A program made the position numbers and the translations under genes. A stretch of DNA of 64,000 bases from Mycobacterium marinum. Lineage in GTDB: Bacteria; Actinomycetota; Actinomycetes; Mycobacteriales; Mycobacteriaceae. The stretch spans positions 2,170,001-2,234,000 of the forward strand of contig NZ_CP024190.1 in the NCBI RefSeq assembly GCF_003391395.1, written 5' to 3'. Below the pieces are notes generated by a model. That model was not told the origin of the DNA, did no database searches, and worked only from the letters and a program-made list of their open reading frames with translations. Below are positions 17,169 to 25,692 of this stretch, piece after piece; the first letter of the stretch is position 1; each line of letters opens with the position of its first letter.

Positions 17169-19883
17169 TCAACTCCGATCGGTTACCACCAATTCACGCA
17201 ATCCGACATGTTGCTGCGCTGGCCCGGTGACTTCCAGTTTCACGTAGCGGGCTAGCCGCGGCGGCGCAAGCTCGGTCTCCGTTTCGCTGAAATGCTCACC
17301 ATCAACGGAGGTGAACAGGCGCAAGGAGCTCGGCGCAACATCAGTCCACGTCGTCGCGATCTTGGTGAGCTGCCGTGGCTGGCCCAAGTCGACGGTGAGG
17401 GAGCCCGCGGTTCCGTTGGGCGCCCAGCTGGTCGCGTTGTTGCCGTCGACCGCAGCCTCGGCGTACCGTCCCGGCTCCTCCGATGTGGCGGTCGCGGGTC
17501 GGCACCGAGCGACATCGCTGGTCGGTGTGAGATCCGGGCGCCGGGTCTGGAGGACCAGCGGCTCTTGCGCGCTCACCACATGGTCCCGGTCCGTGGCGTG
17601 CACCGTGAATGGCTCACCGTCGCGAAGGCTGACCTGTGTGGTCTGGGGCCCGATAGCGATGTCGAAGGTGCGGCCCTGCCAATGCAGGTTGGCAACTTCC
17701 ACGCCGTCGGCGAGCTGCGGCGGCAGCATCGGGTCGACGACGATGCCGTCGGCGCGCAATCGCAGGCCGGTCAGACCGAAGGTGAACACCTGCGTGAATC
17801 CGCCGCCGCCGGTCAGGAAGCTAAACGCCGGAGGCCCGGTGCGCGCACTGCCACTGTCATCGCGAGTTTCCGAAAGCTGCGCGAATGGCGCTCTGAGGTA
17901 TGGCAGCACGGAACGGTCCAGGTAGGTGTTGGTCGCACACCCCGGTTCGCCGGTGGCGGCCGCGTCGATTGCGTGCACGGCATCCGTCATGGCAGGACCG
18001 TCCGGGTCGGTGCGCGGTGCGTAGAAGTCGAGGGTGTTGGTCGCGGCTTCACGTGACATCGGCCACTCCAACGGATATTGGAGCAATACGGAGTCGGCCT
18101 GCTTGATCGTGCTGTCTCGGTAGCCGTCGTACTGCATAAACACCTTGTGGCTCGGGTCGAACGGAATCCGCAGGTGTTCGGCGATCTGTTCCCATCGCTG
18201 GGGTGCCGTTTCGCCAATCAGCCGCGCCGCTTCGGTGGCGCGGGTGAGCGCCATAGCGGCGCCCGCGTTGGTGAATACGCCATCGGTGACACCGTTGCTG
18301 TACTCGTCGGGCCCGGCGACGTTGGCAACCGAGTAGCTCCCGTCACGATTGACCCGCACGCGGCCGGCCCAGTACTCGGCGACCGCCTGCAGGACCGGCC
18401 AGCCGTCGTGGCGTAGCCATTGCCGGTCGCCGGTGGCCAGGTAGTACTGCCACATGGCAAACCCGACGTCACTTTGCAGATGGTTTTGGGTCAGGCAGTG
18501 CGGCGGATCCCAGCTGTGGCAGTCGGCGTATACATCGCCGGTGTCCGCACTCGTCCACGGGTAGAAAGCGCCCTTCTCGCCGATCGATTGCGCGTTACGG
18601 CGCGCTGCCGGCAGCGTTGTCACCCGGTAATCGATGATGTTGCGCGCGATTTCGGGGTGCGCGAGCAGCAGGTTCGGGTACATCCACAGCTCGGTATCCC
18701 AAAAGATCAGCCCGGCGTAGTTGTCACTGCTCAGCCCGGCCGGCGCGACGCTGCTGGCCTGACCCTCACGGATGCTGGACAGCAGGGCGTAGTTCGTTGA
18801 ACGCAACGCGTCCTGCAGCTGTGGACGCCCGACAACTCGGACGTCGCTTCGCCACAACCGCGACCACTGCTCGGCATGCGTCGCGAACACATTGCCCCAA
18901 CCGCGCTCGGCCGCATCCCGGGAGAACCGCACCGCGGTCGAGGCATCTCGGCGCCTGGTGTCCACGCCCACGAACTTTGCGAATTCGTAGGTGTGACCCG
19001 GCTCGACTTGGAAATCGACGGCATGCTCAGCGGTCAGACCGTCGGCGCGGTGGTGGTGTTCGCGCACCTTTGCTGACGGACCGGCCTGCAGCGTTGACGC
19101 GACCGCGCCGTTCACACCCACCCCGTCGGTGGAAAAGCCGACATGAATGGTGTTTTCGTCGGCACCAGACCCGGTCGGCTGTACCCGCCGTGCTCCGGCC
19201 CCATCGATTCGGTCGACCACCTGAGCCGGTCCGCTCCAGTGCGGCGTCATCTTCAGGCGCACCGCCCCGACGTGCGGGTTCGCTCGATCGGCCAGCACCT
19301 GGTACTCCAGGTCCGTCGCACGCCCGTCTGGTGTCGTCCACGTCAACGACGTGCGCAGTAGCCCGCACCTGACGTTGAGCGTCTGCCGAAAATTCGACAC
19401 CTGCTTCGGGGACACTTCGGGCGAGTACTTGTGGGCGCCTTGCTGTACCTCCAACGTCGACCACGTGGGTATCGCCGCGATGGCACGCCGGGGCACGGAG
19501 CTCTGCTTGGTCGGAGCCACGGAGTACAAGCCCGCGGTGAAAGCGCCGTCGAAACGCGGTGTGAAGAGGGGGAATCCGGTCTCCTCACCGGTCTGCGCAT
19601 ACCCCATGCCCGCCGGCGGCACTTGTTGCGACAGGTAGCCGTTGCCGACGAAGGCGTGCCGGCCATACGAGTTGTCGAACTCGTCAGACGTGAACTCCCA
19701 ACCCGGTCCACCATCGCAGCGATCGGCCGCTGCCGGGGTCGCCTGGGTCGGTGCCACGGCGGAAGCGGTCAGCATCCCGGCCGCAACAACGGTGCAGAAT
19801 CGGGTGAAGAGCCGACCGCGGCGCGCTCGAGTCTGAAACGCCGGGGTCACATCGGCCCGGTGGGCATTCTGGTCGGCCTTCAC
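17169..19883 (-). CDS. Secreted glycoside hydrolase family 65 protein with C-terminal F5/8 type C domain
   Basis: Protein of 904 aa from GTG 19883. A basic N-terminus and hydrophobic stretch (FCTVVAAGMLTASAVA) ending near ATPAAA look like a signal peptide. The GH65 catalytic domain follows; its general acid is the Glu of AGPDEY (about residue 527), preceded by IFWDTELWMYPNLLLAHPEI. The last 110 residues form a discoidin (CBM32-like) domain. GH65 enzymes act on alpha-glucosides such as trehalose, and a secreted form resembles acid trehalase. The GTG overlaps the TGA of the upstream frame by 4 nt. GTG 19850 would also give a good signal peptide, and the frame stays open to 20009. Confidence 0.82.
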   Translation of the reverse strand: MKADQNAHRADVTPAFQTRARRGRLFTRFCTVVAAGMLTASAVAPTQATPAAADRCDGGPGWEFTSDEFDNSYGRHAFVGNGYLSQQVPPAGMGYAQTGEETGFPLFTPRFDGAFTAGLYSVAPTKQSSVPRRAIAAIPTWSTLEVQQGAHKYSPEVSPKQVSNFRQTLNVRCGLLRTSLTWTTPDGRATDLEYQVLADRANPHVGAVRLKMTPHWSGPAQVVDRIDGAGARRVQPTGSGADENTIHVGFSTDGVGVNGAVASTLQAGPSAKVREHHHRADGLTAEHAVDFQVEPGHTYEFAKFVGVDTRRRDASTAVRFSRDAAERGWGNVFATHAEQWSRLWRSDVRVVGRPQLQDALRSTNYALLSSIREGQASSVAPAGLSSDNYAGLIFWDTELWMYPNLLLAHPEIARNIIDYRVTTLPAARRNAQSIGEKGAFYPWTSADTGDVYADCHSWDPPHCLTQNHLQSDVGFAMWQYYLATGDRQWLRHDGWPVLQAVAEYWAGRVRVNRDGSYSVANVAGPDEYSNGVTDGVFTNAGAAMALTRATEAARLIGETAPQRWEQIAEHLRIPFDPSHKVFMQYDGYRDSTIKQADSVLLQYPLEWPMSREAATNTLDFYAPRTDPDGPAMTDAVHAIDAAATGEPGCATNTYLDRSVLPYLRAPFAQLSETRDDSGSARTGPPAFSFLTGGGGFTQVFTFGLTGLRLRADGIVVDPMLPPQLADGVEVANLHWQGRTFDIAIGPQTTQVSLRDGEPFTVHATDRDHVVSAQEPLVLQTRRPDLTPTSDVARCRPATATSEEPGRYAEAAVDGNNATSWAPNGTAGSLTVDLGQPRQLTKIATTWTDVAPSSLRLFTSVDGEHFSETETELAPPRLARYVKLEVTGPAQQHVGLRELVVTDRS

Positions 19884-20479
19884 GTGAGCGAACCCCCAGG
19901 TGAACGTCGTGCGCCCGGCACGGTGGGCCGTTCGACTCCGAAGTCGGCTGCCCTGAGGGCGGATCGCGCGGCGGTGGGCACCACAGCGCCCGCGCCGCCC
20001 AGCGAACAACTGGTCAATACCTCGATCATGTAACGCACCAAATCGTCAATAGTTCCATCATGGGTGGGCTTGACCCCGTCCAATCGGTACGGGTCCGGCG
20101 GCTTGCGCCGTGTGAGCAAGTCGGTCTTGAACTCGACGGGAGCCGAGCATACCCAGAGCCGGTCGCGGACGCGAACCACACAGGCAGCGCGGGTCTGCAC
20201 CCCAGCCAAATCGCGCGACGCTGCAATCAATGACGGGCAGATATCCCAAATGCTATGGAAAGCAGTGCTATTGAGGTGCAGAGGCGGAAACGGCCGGCTC
20301 CAGATTTTGCTGACCGACCGTGCCGCGGCGGAGGAGTTCAGGGATGCTAGCGCCCGCGTTGGGCGCTCATCGATCGTTGACGTGCTGCACTGCGCTACTG
20401 CGCATTTCAATCCGCGGTCGGCGCATCTCCGGGCCAAGCCCGTCGAGCCGCCATTTCGGCTCTCTCGGCCGAATCGCAT
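19880..20479 (-). CDS. Uncharacterised ORF upstream of and overlapping the GH65 gene (doubtful)
   Basis: Open frame of up to 199 codons whose TGA overlaps the GH65 GTG start in a GTGA arrangement. No domain was recognised. The part closest to the GH65 gene (about 19880-20200) has high third-position GC and reads like protein (VRVRDRLWVCSAPVEFKTDL, then DDLVRYMIEVLTSC). The first 90 codons are less convincing, so the true start may be internal. Regional GC is lower than in the neighbours. It may be a small coupled gene, a degraded gene, or chance. The stretch 20010-20526 otherwise shows no gene. Confidence 0.3.
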   Translation of the reverse strand: MRFGRESRNGGSTGLARRCADRGLKCAVAQCSTSTIDERPTRALASLNSSAAARSVSKIWSRPFPPLHLNSTAFHSIWDICPSLIAASRDLAGVQTRAACVVRVRDRLWVCSAPVEFKTDLLTRRKPPDPYRLDGVKPTHDGTIDDLVRYMIEVLTSCSLGGAGAVVPTAARSALRAADFGVERPTVPGARRSPGGSLT

Positions 20480-20526
20480 TGACTGCCAGGCTAATTCGTC
20501 TCAATCCCAGATCCCGTGCGGACGCG

Positions 20527-22239
20527 TCATTCGGGTGATTCGTCGCTGCCCGCGTCCGTGATGTCGTTGGCTGACTGGTCGACACCGAGCAGCAGCCGCG
20601 ACTGGCCGAAGTACACCGAGTGGGTGGCCGGTTGCACCTGCCGTCCGGTCAGGGTCGGCTCGTCGGTGCCCAGGTGGCGGGCATAACGCGGGAACCAGCT
20701 GCCCGCAATCAAGACGCGAATACGCGAGCCGGCCTTGAAGCGGTGAGCGATCGGATCGAGTTCGATGCGGACCGTTTCGGGCGCGTCGCCCAGTCGCTGG
20801 TAACCGTCACTGACGTTGCGGGATCGCCCGTTGCTGTCGACCTCACTGATCCGGACAAACACGTCGACGTTGGGATTGTCCGAGCTGTGGGTCAACTCGA
20901 TCACCGGGTGCCCGTGAATCCACAGATCATGGGTCAGCGCGGAGCCGGTAAAGGTGAGCACGTCATTGCGTGAAGCGAGCCGACTGTCGTTGCGATAGCC
21001 GGCTTTGGAGGACAACAGCGGGCCGCCGATGGTCGGGGTGGGATCGGTGGGGTCGTAGCGGAACGTTGCCGGTGTCGTTGCGTCGGGCGGCGCGATCTCG
21101 CTGAGGCGGCCGGTGGGGTGCAGGTAGAGCTCATGGTCAGTGGTTTTCGGCGGCCAGTCCGAAAGGTGGCGCCAGCCCTCGCCGGTCACGTAGACGCGAA
21201 CCGCGTCGGGCCGGCGCAACTCGCCCGTGCCGCCCAGGTGGGTGTCGAGCCAGTCCAACGTTTCTTGTGCGCCGACGGCCAGCCCTTTGCTGAGTAGCTG
21301 CGAGTGGGTCCATGGGCCGATGGTCAGCGCGACGTCCACGCCGCGGTCGCGCAGATGCCGATACTGCTGCAACGTCTGTTGCACAAAGACGTCTTGCCAA
21401 CCGCCGACCAGAAGTACCGGAACCTGCACCCGGTCCAATGCGTCCTGGGAGCGCATCCGGTCCCAAAACGGATCGCTGTGGTCGGTGTGCTCGACCCACG
21501 ATTCGAACCACGGCGCCCCCGTACCGAGCAGCGTCCTGGCCGATTCACCCATCGGTAATTCGGCCGCCGCTCGCGCCACCCGGCGCGGGGCGGTCAGTTG
21601 GCGGATTCCGGTCCGGATGCGCACCGGATCTTCCTGGCGGGCGACCAACTCGCTCCAGCCCAGGAAGTCGTTGATGGCAAACGAGCCGGTGCCCCAGACC
21701 GAGGACCGTAAGTCGTGGGGGCCCGCGGTGATCACCGCCGCGGCCAGCTCCGGAGGCGGATCCTGCAACAACGCCCACTGGGTGAACCCCAGGTAGGACA
21801 CCCCGATGGTGGCGAACCGGCCGGTGAACCAGGGCTGCCGGCGCAGCCACTCGACGGTGTCCGCGCCGTCGGCCGCCTCGTTGACCATTGGCTCGAACTG
21901 CCCGGCGGACCCGAAGGTTCCCCGCACGCTCTGCAGCACGACGTGGTAGCCGCGGGCGGCATACAGGCGGGCGAACACCAACGAGAACGGAAATCCGCGC
22001 CCGTAGGGTCCGCGGACCAGCACGGTCCCGGCAGGTCGCGACGTAGTGGGGCAGTAGTGGTCGGCCACCAGGTGGACACCGTCGCGCATCGGGACTCCGA
22101 CGCGGCTCACGGTGTAGCGGGTGGTCGCGCGCGGTAGGCCCAATAAGCCGCCGAGAGCGCCGCCGGCCGCGCTGCCGCCGACTCGTTTGGTCAAGGCGCG
22201 CAGCGTGGGCTGCCCGACGTCGGTCGAAGTGATGCTCAT
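20527..22239 (-). CDS. CocE/NonD family hydrolase (X-Pro dipeptidyl-peptidase S15 type)
   Basis: Protein of 570 aa, orthologous in position and type to Rv2800. The alpha/beta-hydrolase domain (about 45-320) has the nucleophile motif GVSYLGF with Ser148. A jelly-roll PepX C-terminal domain follows (LTHDLWIHGHPVIELTHSSD and RFKAGSRIRVLIAGSWFPRY). Relatives hydrolyse esters or amides such as cocaine, glutaryl-7-ACA or X-Pro peptides; the substrate here is unknown. The final residues (after LLLGVDQSAN) are encoded by the second copy of the 36-bp repeat, so the native C-terminus may have been replaced. Confidence 0.88.
   Translation of the reverse strand: MSITSTDVGQPTLRALTKRVGGSAAGGALGGLLGLPRATTRYTVSRVGVPMRDGVHLVADHYCPTTSRPAGTVLVRGPYGRGFPFSLVFARLYAARGYHVVLQSVRGTFGSAGQFEPMVNEAADGADTVEWLRRQPWFTGRFATIGVSYLGFTQWALLQDPPPELAAAVITAGPHDLRSSVWGTGSFAINDFLGWSELVARQEDPVRIRTGIRQLTAPRRVARAAAELPMGESARTLLGTGAPWFESWVEHTDHSDPFWDRMRSQDALDRVQVPVLLVGGWQDVFVQQTLQQYRHLRDRGVDVALTIGPWTHSQLLSKGLAVGAQETLDWLDTHLGGTGELRRPDAVRVYVTGEGWRHLSDWPPKTTDHELYLHPTGRLSEIAPPDATTPATFRYDPTDPTPTIGGPLLSSKAGYRNDSRLASRNDVLTFTGSALTHDLWIHGHPVIELTHSSDNPNVDVFVRISEVDSNGRSRNVSDGYQRLGDAPETVRIELDPIAHRFKAGSRIRVLIAGSWFPRYARHLGTDEPTLTGRQVQPATHSVYFGQSRLLLGVDQSANDITDAGSDESPE
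20543..20578 (+). repeat. 36-bp direct repeat, copy 2
   Basis: Second copy of the sequence at 17111-17146 (34/36 identical). It lies inside the 3' end of the CocE-type hydrolase gene, antisense to it. Because the first copy is coding sequence of the DUF1802 gene, this copy is most simply a duplicated DUF1802 tail. Confidence 0.8.
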
Positions 22240-22270
22240 ATCCCCAGGTTAGCCACGCTCGCTAGCGGAG

Positions 22271-22846
22271 CTAGAAAACGTAGTAGGGGGCAAGCTCATT
22301 TGCCCGCTGCAGGTTGGTTGCCTGGCAGTCGACATCGGGCTCGGAGTAGACGGTGGAGTAGTAGAGCGACTGCTGGATCACCCCGTAGCTGGTTTTGAAG
22401 GTGACCATGCAGGAGGAGAACCAGAAGCTGTTGTGATAGGTCGGCTTCATCACCCAGTACTGAGCCGCCCGGTGGCCCGCGATAGTGGTCTCGATGGCAT
22501 CCGGCGGCAGGGTCTGAGCGTAGCTGCGCCAGACGATCGTTTCGACGGCCATCTGGTAGTTGCCCGCATCGAAGTGGCACCGCAACCCATCCTCGTGTTC
22601 GGGCGGCGTGTAGGCCAGACCGAGTCGCTGCACGGCGTCGAACGGGATGTCTTCGCACGCGTCGAACGGGCGTACGTTGTTGGTCTCCACGATCGGGCTC
22701 TTCATCGTGCTCGACAGCGGCGCGGTGGTTGAGCGCAGATCGATGCTTTCGCCTCTGGTGGGGGCCGGCGCGACGCCCTGCCAGCCGATCACCGCCGCTG
22801 CGACCAGTGCGCCAAGCGCTCCGGCCAGACGCACTTTGGTAAGCAC
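22271..22846 (-). CDS. Membrane-anchored or secreted DUF3558-type protein (Rv2799-like)
   Basis: Protein of 191 aa. The GTG start at 22846 is preceded by a GGGGG-type ribosome-binding site. An N-terminal hydrophobic segment (GALGALVAAAVIGWQ) acts as an anchor or uncleaved signal. The outer part resembles DUF3558: RPFDACEDIPFDAVQRLGL, GLRCHFD, then paired cysteines in SSCMVTFKTSYG and DVDCQATN. DUF3558 proteins are cell-envelope proteins of mycobacteria with no known activity. It follows the CocE-type hydrolase gene on the minus strand, as Rv2799 sits beside Rv2800. Confidence 0.8.
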   Translation of the reverse strand: MLTKVRLAGALGALVAAAVIGWQGVAPAPTRGESIDLRSTTAPLSSTMKSPIVETNNVRPFDACEDIPFDAVQRLGLAYTPPEHEDGLRCHFDAGNYQMAVETIVWRSYAQTLPPDAIETTIAGHRAAQYWVMKPTYHNSFWFSSCMVTFKTSYGVIQQSLYYSTVYSEPDVDCQATNLQRANELAPYYVF

Positions 22847-23039
22847 GACACCCCCTGCCTTTGGGCGGTCCCTTTGCCCGGAGTGTACAAGTCGGCTCCG
22901 CGCCGCCACAGTCAAACGAGAACTTGTTCTAGTCCGGGGGGTTGATTTCTTGGTGGCCAACTCGAGCGTGGCGCAGCTCGAATTTCGCCCTGACCCGCGA
23001 TGAAGTGCGCTTGGTGGCGCCCAGCGCAAGAATGTCTGG

Positions 23040-23351
23040 GTGTTTGAGATCAACCCGGAGCAATGGGTGCGCTCAGCGGCGCATGTCACCGGGCAGGGGG
23101 AGGACTTGGCGGCCGGACATTTGTCGTCCGATCATCGGATCCAGGCCGCTCAGTCCGGGTGGCAGGGCGCGTCGGCGCTGGCTCTCAATGCCGCCATGGA
23201 CGACTGGCTGGAAATGTCGAGGGCGTTGTTGAGCAGAATCGGCGATCATGCACGCGGCCTGCATCAAGCCGCCGTCGCGCATACGGCGGAAGAGGAGGAG
23301 CGGGCCCGCGCGCTCGCCCAAGTGGGCGTTGGTTGTGATCGGTGTCGCTGA
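23040..23351 (+). CDS. WXG100-like small protein (Rv2798c-like)
   Basis: Helical protein of 103 aa with a WQG turn at residues 41-43 between two predicted helices, the fold of ESAT-6/EspC-type proteins associated with type VII secretion. It ends with an unusual Cys pair (CDRC). GTG 23040 is the start. Its 3' end overlaps the next gene by 10 nt, and the pair is conserved as Rv2798c-Rv2797c, so the two products probably act together. No recognisable YxxxD/E export signal was seen. Confidence 0.82.
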   Translation: MFEINPEQWVRSAAHVTGQGEDLAAGHLSSDHRIQAAQSGWQGASALALNAAMDDWLEMSRALLSRIGDHARGLHQAAVAHTAEEEERARALAQVGVGCDRCR

Positions 23352-25030
23352 CGGTCGCCGATATCGATCGGTGGGACGCGCAAGCGGTTCGGGAAGTGTT
23401 CCACGCGGCCACCGCCCGAGCCCAGGTGAGCTTGGAGGTGTCGCGTCAGCTGGCCACGCTGTCGATTTTTGCCAACTCCGGTGGCAAGACCGCCGAGGCT
23501 GCCGCGCATCAGAACGCGGGACTTCGCCGCGATCTCGACGCCCACGGTAATGAAGCGTTGGCAGTTGCGAGGGCGGCGGATCGGGCCGCTGATGGGATTG
23601 TGAAGGTCCAATCGGAGTTGGCCGCGTTGCGCAAAGCCGCCGCGGCCGCCGAACTGCAGATCGATGCGCTGAGCAACCGGGTGGTGCCGATTCCGGGCTT
23701 GCGCCACACCGAGTCCGAATGGGCGCGGGTGCTTGCCAAGCAAGCCGAGCTGCAGGCTGACCTGGGGGCGATTGTGGTTGAGGCGAACACCATCGACGAG
23801 GAATTGGCGTCGGCGGTCAACATGGCCGACGGCGATTCGCCCATCCCGGCCGAGGCTGGTGCGCCGGTCGGACCCGAGGGGCTGACACCGACTCAGCGGG
23901 CCAGCGATGCCAACGAGGAGCTGTTGCGTGAGGAACGCGCCAAGCTGCGAGCCCGGATTGGGCAGTTGCAGGGGCGCTATGACCAGCTGGCGGCGCGGGC
24001 CGCCAGCGACTACAACAACGGCATCCTCGACAGCGATGCGATGGGCCAGCTCGCCGCCCTTGACGATCAGCTGACCGCCGCCAAGGGCCGGCTGGGCGAT
24101 CTCGATGCGGTTGATCAGGCCTTGAGCCGCGCCCCGGAAACGTACTTGGCCCAGTTGCGGCTTCCGGACGACCCGCACCAGCAGGTGCTGGCGGCGGTGG
24201 CTGTTGGCAATCCGGACACCGCAGCCAATGTTTCGGTGACCGTGCCCGGAGTCGGTTCCACCACCCGGGGCACCTTGCCGGGCATGGTTTCCGAGGCACG
24301 CAACCTTCGGCTTGAGGAAATGCGGCAGTTGAAGAATTCCGGCAAACCGACGTCGGTCGCCACGATCGCGTGGATGGGCTATGAGCCGCCCCCCAACCCG
24401 CTCGACACCGCAAGTGCGGGTGACCTGTGGCAGACCATGACCGATGGGCAGGCACGTGCGGGCGCCGGCGATTTGTCCAGGTATTTGCAGCAGGTGCGCG
24501 CCAATAACCCCTCCGGCCACCTCACCGTGTTGGGGCACTCCTATGGCTCGTTGACGGCGTCGCTAGCTCTGCAGGACCTCAACGCCCATGGCGCGCATCC
24601 CGTCAACGATGTCGTGTTCTACGGTTCACCCGGCCTGGAGCTCTACAGCCCGGCTCAGCTGGGACTCGAGCACGGGCATGCTTATGTCATGCAGGCGCCG
24701 CACGATTTGATCACCAGCGTGGTGGCCCCGCTGGCCCCGCTACACGGTTGGGGGCCGGACCCGTATCTGACTCCCGGGTTGACGGAGTTGTCGTCACAGG
24801 CCGGTTTCGATCCCGGCGGGATCTGGCGGGACGGGGCGTATGCCCATGGCGATTATCCGCGAGTCTTCCAAGATGCCGCCGGGCAGCCACAGCTGCGGAT
24901 GTCAGGCTATAACCTGGCGGCGATCGCCGCTGGGCTGCCGGACAATAAGGTCGGCGCGCCGCTGCTCCCGCCGGTTCTGGGCGGCGGGATGCCGGCAGCG
25001 CCCGGCCACGTATTGGCGGGAGGGCATTGA
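23342..25030 (+). CDS. WXG100-fused DUF1023 alpha/beta hydrolase (Rv2797c-like)
   Basis: Protein of 562 aa. The N-terminal third is helical (ADIDRWDAQAVREVFHAA; long heptad-like stretches to about residue 250) and resembles a WXG100/LXG-type secretion domain. The C-terminal part is a DUF1023 alpha/beta hydrolase with nucleophile motif GHSYGS (Ser about 400) and a following YGSPGLELYSPAQLGL. DUF1023 proteins in actinobacteria are usually linked to type VII-like secretion. GTG 23342 lies inside the preceding gene. The stop TGA shares one base with the next gene's ATG, giving a tightly coupled three-gene operon. Confidence 0.88.
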   Translation: MSLTVADIDRWDAQAVREVFHAATARAQVSLEVSRQLATLSIFANSGGKTAEAAAHQNAGLRRDLDAHGNEALAVARAADRAADGIVKVQSELAALRKAAAAAELQIDALSNRVVPIPGLRHTESEWARVLAKQAELQADLGAIVVEANTIDEELASAVNMADGDSPIPAEAGAPVGPEGLTPTQRASDANEELLREERAKLRARIGQLQGRYDQLAARAASDYNNGILDSDAMGQLAALDDQLTAAKGRLGDLDAVDQALSRAPETYLAQLRLPDDPHQQVLAAVAVGNPDTAANVSVTVPGVGSTTRGTLPGMVSEARNLRLEEMRQLKNSGKPTSVATIAWMGYEPPPNPLDTASAGDLWQTMTDGQARAGAGDLSRYLQQVRANNPSGHLTVLGHSYGSLTASLALQDLNAHGAHPVNDVVFYGSPGLELYSPAQLGLEHGHAYVMQAPHDLITSVVAPLAPLHGWGPDPYLTPGLTELSSQAGFDPGGIWRDGAYAHGDYPRVFQDAAGQPQLRMSGYNLAAIAAGLPDNKVGAPLLPPVLGGGMPAAPGHVLAGGH

Positions 25031-25602
25031 TGCGGTGGCGGCTGGTGGGGTTGTTGGCGCTGGTTTGTGTGCTGGTGCTGGGATGTGGTCCCAGTGGTTC
25101 TGGTGGTCTTGGGCGTGGTGGTGAGCAGGAGGGCCCGTTGAGTCCGGAGAAGGTTGCTGAACTGGAGAACCCGTTGCGGGCCAAGCCTTCGTTGGAGGCG
25201 GCCAAGGATCAGTACCGCGCGGCGGTGACCCGGATGGCCGATGCGATCGCGGCCCTGGTGCCGGGGTTGACCTGGTCGATGGATGTGGACAGCTGGAATG
25301 GGTGTGGAGGCGACTACGAGTGGACCAGGGCCAGAACGGCGTATTTCATGGTCGGATTCAGCGGGCCGATTCCCGACGACAAGTGGCCGCAGGCTGTTCA
25401 GATTGTCAAAGATGGTGGGCAGCAATTCGGCGCCACCACCTTTGGGGTGATGAAGGACAAGCCGGGTGACCATGACGTCTACCTCGCCGGGCACGGGGGC
25501 GTCGAGTTCAAACTGGGCACCCAGGTGGCCTCATCGCTCACGGCACAGTCGGACTGCCGGATCAGTGAGACCCACACACCCAGCCCACCGCCGACCCCTT
25601 AG
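25030..25602 (+). CDS. lppV: Lipoprotein LppV
   Basis: Lipoprotein of 190 aa. The N-terminus MRWRLVGLLALVCVLVLGC is a short signal peptide with a lipobox (VLGC). The mature part contains AAVTRMADAIAALVPGLTWSMD and a segment around NGCGGDYEWTRARTAYFMVG; no catalytic motif is seen. ATG 25030 overlaps the previous stop by one base (TGATG); a TTG one codon upstream is also possible. It may serve as a membrane partner of the DUF1023 hydrolase. Confidence 0.88.
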   Translation: MRWRLVGLLALVCVLVLGCGPSGSGGLGRGGEQEGPLSPEKVAELENPLRAKPSLEAAKDQYRAAVTRMADAIAALVPGLTWSMDVDSWNGCGGDYEWTRARTAYFMVGFSGPIPDDKWPQAVQIVKDGGQQFGATTFGVMKDKPGDHDVYLAGHGGVEFKLGTQVASSLTAQSDCRISETHTPSPPPTP

Positions 25603-25678
25603 CCTGGGGCCTTGAACCCCGCCGCTGCACCCGAGGTGTGCGGGACCCAAGGATTTCGTCTCCACTTCACCGGGTCGT

Positions 25679-25684
25679 TAGGCT
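25679..25684 (+). promoter_or_regulatory. Candidate -10 before the metallophosphoesterase gene
   Basis: TAGGCT ends 8 nt before the GTG at 25693. No clear Shine-Dalgarno lies between, so a leaderless or very short leader is likely for the metallophosphoesterase-pptT-truB operon. Confidence 0.35.
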
Positions 25685-25692
25685 GGTGAGTC

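Noticed and set aside
20064..20561. A 165-codon plus-strand frame in the low-GC gap
   Set aside because: It has no recognisable domain and poor codon bias. It ends inside the repeat copy, and the minus-strand frame here is the better candidate.
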